Source: Cryomorphaceae bacterium
Lineage (GTDB): Bacteria > Bacteroidota > Bacteroidia > Flavobacteriales > Schleiferiaceae
Reading direction: 5' to 3'
DNA length: 5,107 bases
NCBI GenBank assembly: GCA_002685435.1
Contig: NYXD01000103.1
Span: forward strand, 19,144-24,250
A program made the translations under genes and the position numbers. Below the pieces are notes generated by a model. That model worked only from the letters and a program-made list of their open reading frames with translations. It was not told where the DNA came from and made no database searches. This document shows positions 1 through 5,107 of the stretch, piece after piece; the first letter of the stretch is position 1, and the number at the start of each line of letters is the position of its first letter.

Positions 1-837
1 TCCAGGAATGCTGACAATCTCATTGTCTTTATTCTCTCCAGGCCATGCAGAGCCAAACTTCACTTTCAATGTCTCCGCTTGTTTCTCTATAATTTCGCAA
101 CCTTCTTTTATGTCTTCCGTAATGACTTTACCGCCAAAAGGGATTACTGCAGTATGGCGAATGATCTGGTCTTTGAAAATGGCAATATCTGTAGTGCCAC
201 CGCCGATATCGACAAGGACTACACCTGCATCTTTTTCTTCTTCTGCAAGAACTGCGGCGGCTGAAGCTAGTGGTTCAAGCGTGATGTCACCTACTTTGAG
301 TTCACTCTGCTCTACACAACGCGCGATGTTTTTTATGGAAGCAATCTGACCAACGACGATGTGAAAATTTGCTTCCAATCGCGATCCGTACATACCCTGT
401 GGATTCACGATGTTGGCATCGCCATCCACCTTGTATTCTTGCGGCAGCGCATGTAAGATTTGCTCCCCAGGCATCATCACAAGATTGTGTACGTTTTTTT
501 GCAAGGAAGCAAGATCCTCGATATTGATAATGGCTTCAGCATCTTCGCGCATGATGTAGTCGGAATGCTGCATTGATCGGATGTGTTGTCCGGCAATACC
601 TACCATGACCTCTGTGATTTTCAGGCCAGAATTTTCTTCGGCCATTTTTACCGCGGCTTGAATGCTTTCAATGGTGAGCGTAATGTTCGCCACCACCCCG
701 CGTTGGACACCGAGGCTCTTACTTTTTCCAATACCCAAGACTTCAATCTTACGGTGCTCGTTTAATCGGCCCACTACAGCTACAATTTTAGTGGTTCCGA
801 TGTCCAGACCTACTGCTAAAGGGGCGTTCTGTGTCAT
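1..837 (-). CDS. ftsA: FtsA, actin-like divisome protein that anchors FtsZ, C-terminal part missing
   Basis: FtsA is a cytoplasmic actin-fold ATPase that tethers FtsZ filaments to the membrane and recruits later division proteins. I translated it from the ATG at 837; the frame is open for 279 codons to the left edge, roughly the first two thirds of a usual FtsA. The phosphate-1 loop GLDIGTTK is at 10-17 and the phosphate-2 loop DIGGGTTD at 210-217, both actin/Hsp70 superfamily signatures. The 1C domain that replaces actin subdomain 1B lies at roughly 80-165 and includes HALPQEYKVDG (129-139) and NPQGMYGSRLEA (145-156). FGGKVITEDIKEGCEI at 234-249 is typical of Bacteroidota FtsA. The last domain and the C-terminal amphipathic membrane helix are outside the window. 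MreB and DnaK are excluded by the 1C region and the neighbours. ftsZ is expected next, beyond the edge. Confidence 0.96.
   Translation of the reverse strand, partial: MTQNAPLAVGLDIGTTKIVAVVGRLNEHRKIEVLGIGKSKSLGVQRGVVANITLTIESIQAAVKMAEENSGLKITEVMVGIAGQHIRSMQHSDYIMREDAEAIINIEDLASLQKNVHNLVMMPGEQILHALPQEYKVDGDANIVNPQGMYGSRLEANFHIVVGQIASIKNIARCVEQSELKVGDITLEPLASAAAVLAEEEKDAGVVLVDIGGGTTDIAIFKDQIIRHTAVIPFGGKVITEDIKEGCEIIEKQAETLKVKFGSAWPGENKDNEIVSIPG
834..837 (-). promoter_or_regulatory. ftsQ stop / ftsA start overlap (ATGA)
   Basis: The ftsA start ATG (837-835) shares bases with the ftsQ stop TGA (836-834). The preceding bases (GTAGTAAGCAAAACGAG) are A-rich; the GAG touching the ATG is too close to act as a Shine-Dalgarno. 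Coupled translation of ftsQ and ftsA is inferred from the overlap. Confidence 0.8.
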
Positions 838-1562
838 CTCGTTTTGCTTACTACTTGGTTTTTATATCGCAAGTCAATGCTTTTTATTTCTTCAAGTTCT
901 TCTGTCGGTTTAGCGGCATAGAAGGCGCTCAACTTTCGTAGATCACCAGCTAATTCATTGCCGGTATTTGCTGTGATGTGGTGTGCATATCCTTGAGGAA
1001 TAAGCACTACATGCGACGCGTTTACCTCCATTTGTGCTAGGCCGTCAAAAGTGAATGCAGGGCTGGCAATCACTTCGTCTAAAAGTAGACCGGCTTTAGC
1101 GGCATTTGCACTGTCTTTCACCCCTGTGATAATGGGTAAGTCCAGTGGTGTCTGTCTCGGTGCCGGTAGAAGCTCATGCGCTTCCGTAAGCAAAAACGGT
1201 TCATCATTCATGAAGACTTTCGCCTTCGCTTGCTTTGAAACCACGTTTACGACCAAAGACTGATTTAAATTCCAATATACCTGTGCATCGGCCACGTACG
1301 GCAAGGCTTCCAAAGAGGTTTCTAACAAAAATGTAGGGGTCTTCAGCGCACTAGAATCGGGCTGTGCGCTTAAAAAATCATCGATCAGCGGTAACACTTC
1401 CGGGCGAACAACAAGCACCTGATTATCAGGGTGTTGAAACTCTATTTCGATTGTGTTAAAGGTTGCATTTTTCCAGTGCTGCATGCTCAGCACAACGCTG
1501 AAAATCAGTCCTGTACTGAAGATGATACTTAAGGCGGTATATAAAAGTCGTTTCTTTTTCAT
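834..1562 (-). CDS. ftsQ: FtsQ, bitopic cell-division protein (POTRA domain)
   Basis: FtsQ is a single-pass membrane protein of the divisome. Its periplasmic part binds other division proteins (FtsB/FtsL in E. coli) and helps control septal synthesis. Seen here: 242 residues; a very short basic cytoplasmic end (MKKKR); one hydrophobic helix at about 6-26; then a periplasmic body. The region 36-110, with TSLEALPYVADAQVYW at 82-97, fits the POTRA domain. The region 112-236, with LPIITGV at 142-148 and IDLRYKNQVV at 229-238, fits the beta domain; this last motif is what one expects at the FtsQ C-terminus. Overall similarity to well-known FtsQ proteins is weak, so the call rests on the helix layout, the few motifs and the place between murC and ftsA. 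FtsQ is usually poorly conserved in Bacteroidota. There is no Shine-Dalgarno; the stretch before the ATG is A/T-rich. Confidence 0.9.
   Translation of the reverse strand: MKKKRLLYTALSIIFSTGLIFSVVLSMQHWKNATFNTIEIEFQHPDNQVLVVRPEVLPLIDDFLSAQPDSSALKTPTFLLETSLEALPYVADAQVYWNLNQSLVVNVVSKQAKAKVFMNDEPFLLTEAHELLPAPRQTPLDLPIITGVKDSANAAKAGLLLDEVIASPAFTFDGLAQMEVNASHVVLIPQGYAHHITANTGNELAGDLRKLSAFYAAKPTEELEEIKSIDLRYKNQVVSKTR
1559..1562 (-). promoter_or_regulatory. murC stop / ftsQ start overlap (ATGA)
   Basis: The ftsQ start ATG (1562-1560) shares bases with the murC stop TGA (1561-1559). The preceding bases (AATTAAAAGCTGTTTTACG) are A/T-rich and have no Shine-Dalgarno sequence. The four-base ATGA form is the classic layout for coupled translation; coupling itself is inferred. 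Confidence 0.8.
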
Positions 1563-2863
1563 CGTAAAACAGCTTTTAATTGGGGTATGGTGTCGCCAAT
1601 ATCACCTGCGCCCACAACCAGAACCACAGCACACTTTTCTTTACGCACTGCCTCGTGAAGTGCCCCTAAATTGCAGGTTTTAGCACCAGGTATTTGAGTT
1701 GCTAAAGCAGTAGAATCTATACCTTCAATGGGGTGCTCCCGTGCGGCGTAAATAGGTAAAAGAATGCAACGATGTACACGTTTGAGTTGCGTTACAAATC
1801 CGTCAAAGAAATCGCGCGTGCGGCTGTATAAATGGGGTTGAAAGCACAGCAGTATGTTCTTTTCAGGGTACATTTCGTCCACGCTATCGATCAGTGCTTT
1901 GAGCTCCGTTGGATGGTGGGCGTAGTCTTCTATGAGCGTAGTCTTTCCTTTCAGGTGGTATTCAAACCTGCGCTGTATCCCTTCAAAGGTTGGGAGGGCC
2001 GCTGCAATCTGTACTAGAGAAACTCCTGCATGATGTGCAAGTGCAGCAGCAAGGATAGCATTGTAGACGTTGTGTTTACCCGGCATGAAAAGATTTGTCT
2101 CACAGTGGTCATTTCCGAGATGAAGGGTAAACGAATAGGCACCTTGATTTGCGCGAATTTTCGTAGCAAAGGAGTGGTTACCTGTACTGCCAACAGCCGT
2201 AGTTCTCCTTAAGCTTGTCCCGGTAAATGTTGGCCCTTCGACCTGTTGTATGAAGGCATCGAAGGTATTATTCAGATCAGTTTCGTCGTCGTAAATATCT
2301 AGATGGTCCGCATCGGCAGTTGTTATGGCCGCAGCGGTTGGATGAAGGTGAAGGAAGGATCTGTCAAATTCATCGGCCTCGACAATCATCCACGGGCCAT
2401 TACCCAACCTGTAATTAGTACCAGATGCGCTTAAGATTCCCCCGATAAACGCCGTGGGGTCTAATCCGGCCGACGATAAAAGGTGCGTGAGTATTGCACT
2501 GGTACTGGTTTTTCCGTGTGTTCCAGCGACAGCAAGCGTTTTGTATCCCTTAGTGAGTTGTCCTAATGCGGCTGCGCGTTTGATGGGTTTATAGGTCTTA
2601 AAAAACAAGCGCCATGGATGTGTCGATGCAATTGCTGGAGTATAAATAACCGTAGTTTCTGCTTCCGGCCAACCAGGATATGCAGCTACATCTTCGGTGT
2701 AGCAAAGGATTGCACCTTCCTTTGCTAATGCCTCGGTAAGGGCTGTTTTTGTGCGATCAAAACCGAAAACGGGAATGTTTTGATGCAGAAAATGACGTGC
2801 CAAAGCGCTCATACCGATCCCGCCGATCCCAATAAAAACGATATGTGAGTGTTTTTTTATCAC
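1559..2863 (-). CDS. murC: MurC, UDP-N-acetylmuramate--L-alanine ligase
   Basis: MurC is a cytoplasmic ATP-dependent ligase that joins L-alanine to UDP-MurNAc, the first amino acid of the peptidoglycan stem peptide. It has 434 residues, somewhat shorter than the 491 of E. coli. The three Mur domains are visible in order: an N-terminal Rossmann domain with GIGGIGMSA at 12-20 for the UDP substrate; a central ATPase domain with the P-loop AGTHGKTSTS at 113-122, EADEFDRSF at 162-170 and TTADADHLDIY at 181-191; and GKHNVYNAI at 262-270 leading into the C-terminal domain, with EDYAHHPTE at 312-320, QPHLYSRTRDF at 342-352 and GAGDIG at 418-423. EDYAHHPTE and GIGGIGMS point to MurC rather than MurD, E or F; Mpl is the nearest alternative. 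The start is a GTG, fixed by an in-frame TAG at 2878-2876. The shorter length seems to come from a compact region around 205-250 of the central domain. Confidence 0.96.
   Translation of the reverse strand: MIKKHSHIVFIGIGGIGMSALARHFLHQNIPVFGFDRTKTALTEALAKEGAILCYTEDVAAYPGWPEAETTVIYTPAIASTHPWRLFFKTYKPIKRAAALGQLTKGYKTLAVAGTHGKTSTSAILTHLLSSAGLDPTAFIGGILSASGTNYRLGNGPWMIVEADEFDRSFLHLHPTAAAITTADADHLDIYDDETDLNNTFDAFIQQVEGPTFTGTSLRRTTAVGSTGNHSFATKIRANQGAYSFTLHLGNDHCETNLFMPGKHNVYNAILAAALAHHAGVSLVQIAAALPTFEGIQRRFEYHLKGKTTLIEDYAHHPTELKALIDSVDEMYPEKNILLCFQPHLYSRTRDFFDGFVTQLKRVHRCILLPIYAAREHPIEGIDSTALATQIPGAKTCNLGALHEAVRKEKCAVVLVVGAGDIGDTIPQLKAVLR
2860..2863 (-). promoter_or_regulatory. murG stop / murC start overlap (GTGA)
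   Basis: The murC start GTG (2863-2861) shares bases with the murG stop TGA (2862-2860). No Shine-Dalgarno sequence precedes it (GCGAATTGATTGC). In the murC frame a TAG lies at 2878-2876 and no ATG, GTG or TTG lies between it and this GTG, so the start is well fixed. Coupling with murG by termination-reinitiation is inferred. Confidence 0.8.
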
Positions 2864-3945
2864 GCAATCAATTCGCTAATCAGGGTACATATATCTTGGG
2901 TCGCTCTGGGGAGGGCAAGCTTCTTAATGTTCTCGCCTAACCGGTCCCTACGCTTGGTGTTTTGATAGAGCGCTTCCAGTTCAATAGTAAAGCGCTGGTC
3001 CAATTCTATTTCTGGAATGAGCACTGCCGCACCTTTTTCGCTCAACGCACGCGCATTATGCGTTTGATGGTCTTCCGCGACGTTCGGGCTTGGAATGAGC
3101 ACTGCAGCTTTACCGATCAAACAGAGTTCACTTAAAGTGCCTGCTCCTGCGCGACTTACGATCGCATCCGCCGCGGCATATGCTGTAGCCATATCATCAA
3201 TAAATGCATGTACTTTCACCGTCTCAGAAGTAAACGACACGTATTCATTTTCATACAGTTTCCCACACTGCCAAAAGATTTGCCAGCCTTGTTGCAGTAA
3301 AGCGGGAAGACTCTTCTCCATTTGTTGGTTGACGGCTCGAGCACCTAGACTTCCACCTAAAATGAGTAGTGTTGGCCGCTGCGCGTCAAGTCCTAATTTC
3401 TTTTTACACTCGCTTTGTATCGGGAGTGGATTCGTAAATGCTTCACGTACGGGATTGCCTGTAAGGTGTACTTTATCAGAGGGAAAGAACCGCTTTGCAT
3501 TTTTATAGGCAGTGCAAATGGCTTTTGCCTTTGCGCCCAATTTGATATTCGTTACCCCGGCGAAGCTATTTTGCTCTTGAACAATAGTAGGAATGCCCAT
3601 GCGTTGTGCCATGAATAATGCCGGCCCACTTGCATAGCCGCCTGTACCAATAACTGCATCGGGTTTACGGGTTTTTAAAATCTTGCGACAGAGCCACAGC
3701 GCGTATACCAGTTTGAATGGAACACTCCAGCTCTTCCATGGTTTTTGACGATTAATTCCCGCGATGGGCACCCCCGTAATTTTATATCCAGCGTCCGGTA
3801 CTCTCGTCATTTCCATCTTGCCTTTAGCGCCTATAAAATGGATTTCGGCATCTGGATACTGCGCTCTGAGTCCATTGGCAATACTTAACGCCGGGAAAAT
3901 GTGTCCTCCGGTTCCGCCACCGCTAATGATAAAACTTTTAGACAT
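2860..3945 (-). CDS. murG: MurG, UDP-GlcNAc:lipid I N-acetylglucosaminyltransferase
   Basis: MurG transfers GlcNAc from UDP-GlcNAc to lipid I on the inner face of the membrane, making lipid II, the substrate of FtsW. It is a two-domain GT-B enzyme of family GT28. Counting from the ATG at 3945 it has 361 residues, a normal length. The N-terminal glycine-rich loop GGGTGGHIFPA is at 9-19, a second, GTGGYASGP, at 100-108, and EQNSFAG at 124-130. The C-terminal nucleotide-binding half shows GGSLGARAVN at 197-206, SRAGAGTLSEL at 264-274, and EDHQTHNA at 291-298. A longer in-frame start at 4008 would add 21 mostly basic residues. I prefer 3945 because it puts the glycine-rich loop right after a short strand, as in the family, and overlaps the ftsW stop by only 8 bases instead of 71. 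Neither start has a Shine-Dalgarno sequence. Confidence 0.96.
   Translation of the reverse strand: MSKSFIISGGGTGGHIFPALSIANGLRAQYPDAEIHFIGAKGKMEMTRVPDAGYKITGVPIAGINRQKPWKSWSVPFKLVYALWLCRKILKTRKPDAVIGTGGYASGPALFMAQRMGIPTIVQEQNSFAGVTNIKLGAKAKAICTAYKNAKRFFPSDKVHLTGNPVREAFTNPLPIQSECKKKLGLDAQRPTLLILGGSLGARAVNQQMEKSLPALLQQGWQIFWQCGKLYENEYVSFTSETVKVHAFIDDMATAYAAADAIVSRAGAGTLSELCLIGKAAVLIPSPNVAEDHQTHNARALSEKGAAVLIPEIELDQRFTIELEALYQNTKRRDRLGENIKKLALPRATQDICTLISELIA
3938..3945 (-). promoter_or_regulatory. ftsW stop / murG start overlap (ATGTCTAA)
   Basis: The last eight bases of ftsW, ATGTCTAA on the minus strand, contain the preferred murG start ATG (3945-3943) and end with the ftsW stop TAA (3940-3938). 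The bases just before the ATG (ACACGAAAACGCTGAAGCCC) hold no clear Shine-Dalgarno sequence. Translational coupling, by ribosomes finishing ftsW, is inferred from the overlap and the shared operon. Confidence 0.75.
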
Positions 3946-5107
3946 GGGCTTCAGCGTTTTCGTGTTCTTCTTGGCTTTGTGCGCTTTTGCCGACGATCTT
4001 TTTGACATCAGTATGGCTGACGCTTAATATTATACCCAGTGCGATACAAGTCATCCATATGGAAGAACCTCCCGCGCTTAAGAAGGGGAGCGTTTGTCCC
4101 GTGACGGGCATGAGGTTGGTAGCTACACCCATATTGACCAGGGTTTGCAAGATCATTCCAGAGGCCGCCGCTAAGACAAGTAATGTGCCAAATTTGGTAT
4201 GGGCGCGTCGCGCAATTCTCACAAAGCGTCGAAAAAGTGCCATGTACAGAAGCACCACACCGCTTGCGCCGATAAGACCGTATTCTTCTGTGATGACGGC
4301 AAAAACAAAATCCGAATTGGATTGGGGTAGGAAGTTTTTTTGCACACTTTTTCCAGGTCCCTTGCCAAAGAGTTGTCCCTCTGCAATGGCCATTTTTGCA
4401 AGGTCTGTTTGGTAAGAAGCGTCGGAATCCGTCGTCCCGAAGTTGACTATGCGTGATTTCCAGGTATCTACCCGATTTGAAATTCCAGGGAAGGCAAGAA
4501 CTATTAAGATGAAAAGAGTGAGGACTGCCGCTCCAATACCGATGATTTTTCCTAAATGTTTCCACGGTACGCCGGCTGCAATCATTAGAATGAAGGTCAT
4601 CCCAAATATGATAGCGGTTGTAGAGAAATCGGCAGGTAAAATAAAAATAAGTGTAAGAGCAATAGCACCTAGCGGGTAATACAAGCTTTTAAACAAGGCG
4701 AAGTCTCGGGGTTTTGCCAACCACCTGGCAAGCCAAACCAGCAGCGCTAACGAAGCAAAAGCTGAGGTTTGAAAACTCATGTTTAGAACCGGAATACGTA
4801 CCCAACGTGCCGCATTTGCGCCTCCCATAGTAGTTCCTTGGAATAAGGTGACCATGAGGAGGACGATGGCTGCGGGCAGTATGATGATCGAAAATTTACC
4901 GATGATTCTGAAGTTTAATCGGTGTACGCTGTATAAAAAGAAGCCGCCCAGGACTAAATGAATGAGGTGTCTGGTTAAAAATCTAAACGTATTGCCACCG
5001 CTGAATTTATACGCAAGGGAGCTACTCGCACTATAGATGGGCAAGAAACTCACTAGCATGAGCAGTAGGATGAGGCCCCAAAGGAATTGGTCCCCTTTTA
5101 GATATTT
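3938..5107 (-). CDS. ftsW: FtsW, septal peptidoglycan glycosyltransferase (SEDS family), 5' end missing
   Basis: FtsW is a SEDS membrane protein that polymerises lipid II into glycan strands at the division septum, with the transpeptidase FtsI. The visible part is 390 residues and stays open to the right edge. The first in-window ATG (5059) lies inside the first membrane helix, and the residues before it, KYLKGDQFLWG, are a typical FtsW N-terminus, so the true start is probably only a few codons outside. About ten hydrophobic segments can be counted (near visible residues 8-26, 45-62, 70-91, 114-131, 142-159, 162-180, 185-206, 271-293, 306-329, 349-364). The long loop before the eighth holds NSDFVFAVITEEYG, whose Asp (about 266; codon 4312-4310) matches the catalytic Asp of the family. 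The signature PVTGQTLPFLSAGGSS is at about 334-349. The C-terminal tail is short, cytoplasmic and acidic. RodA is the alternative, but the dcw context favours FtsW. Confidence 0.96.
   Translation of the reverse strand, partial: KYLKGDQFLWGLILLLMLVSFLPIYSASSSLAYKFSGGNTFRFLTRHLIHLVLGGFFLYSVHRLNFRIIGKFSIIILPAAIVLLMVTLFQGTTMGGANAARWVRIPVLNMSFQTSAFASLALLVWLARWLAKPRDFALFKSLYYPLGAIALTLIFILPADFSTTAIIFGMTFILMIAAGVPWKHLGKIIGIGAAVLTLFILIVLAFPGISNRVDTWKSRIVNFGTTDSDASYQTDLAKMAIAEGQLFGKGPGKSVQKNFLPQSNSDFVFAVITEEYGLIGASGVVLLYMALFRRFVRIARRAHTKFGTLLVLAAASGMILQTLVNMGVATNLMPVTGQTLPFLSAGGSSIWMTCIALGIILSVSHTDVKKIVGKSAQSQEEHENAEAHV

Noticed and set aside
8..349. A 113-codon open frame on the plus strand at the left edge.
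   Set aside because: The minus strand here encodes FtsA with its DIGGGTTD phosphate loop and other family motifs, so the plus-strand frame is a shadow.
834..2900. Possible internal promoters for ftsQ or ftsA inside murC or ftsQ.
   Set aside because: I looked by eye on the minus strand for the Bacteroidota -7 element (TAnnTTTG) and saw no convincing match. This was not a systematic scan, so I make no call.
3095..3508. A 137-codon open frame on the plus strand, antisense to murG.
   Set aside because: It covers the conserved C-terminal sugar-nucleotide half of MurG on the other strand. The protein is low-complexity, rich in Ser, Ala and Cys, with no motif.
3987..4415. A 142-codon open frame on the plus strand, antisense to ftsW and murG.
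   Set aside because: It runs opposite to well-conserved genes and its translation has no recognisable domain. Such antisense frames are common by chance at this base composition.
4008..4565. A 185-codon open frame on the minus strand in a different phase within ftsW, and a shorter one at 4219-4401.
   Set aside because: They lie fully inside ftsW, which has clear membrane segments and catalytic motifs in its own frame. The shadow translations show no motif or hydrophobic pattern and have many Cys, Arg and His residues, as off-frame readings do.
3938..5059. FtsW starting at the ATG at 5059.
   Set aside because: That Met sits inside the first membrane helix, and the open frame continues upstream with typical FtsW N-terminal residues to the window edge.

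Overview
The window is a continuous stretch of the dcw (division and cell wall) cluster. Five genes are all read leftward on the minus strand, in the order ftsW (5' end cut off by the right edge), murG, murC, ftsQ, ftsA (3' part cut off by the left edge). There is no intergenic DNA: each gene overlaps the next by 8 or 4 bases. The whole window is coding, so there is no gene-free stretch of 300 bases. I saw no RNA genes, mobile elements, repeats, CRISPR or terminators.

Organism: most likely a member of the Bacteroidota. The order ftsW-murG-murC-ftsQ-ftsA, with no ddl or murB between murC and ftsQ, is the usual order in that phylum. The proteins carry Bacteroidota-like wording, for example EQNSFAG in MurG, FGGKVITEDIKEGCEI in FtsA and a poorly conserved FtsQ. 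None of the four visible gene starts has a Shine-Dalgarno sequence in front of it, which also fits that phylum. Base composition looks moderate by eye. I cannot place it more finely.

How the genes work together: MurC (cytoplasm) adds L-alanine to UDP-MurNAc, the first step of stem-peptide synthesis. MurG (inner face of the membrane) adds GlcNAc to lipid I to make lipid II. FtsW (membrane) polymerises lipid II into septal glycan together with its partner transpeptidase FtsI. FtsQ (single membrane anchor, periplasmic body) links divisome parts. FtsA (cytoplasm, actin fold) ties FtsZ filaments to the membrane. By the usual order, murD should lie just beyond the right edge and ftsZ beyond the left edge; this is inference, not seen.

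The main corrections over a plain open-reading-frame reading are these. FtsW continues past its first in-window ATG to the right edge. MurG most likely starts at 3945, not at the longer in-frame ATG at 4008. MurC starts at a GTG that is forced by a nearby upstream stop. FtsA occupies the left 837 bases, although it has no stop inside the window. I found no sign of a previously undescribed system; this is a conserved housekeeping region, and the findings are modest.
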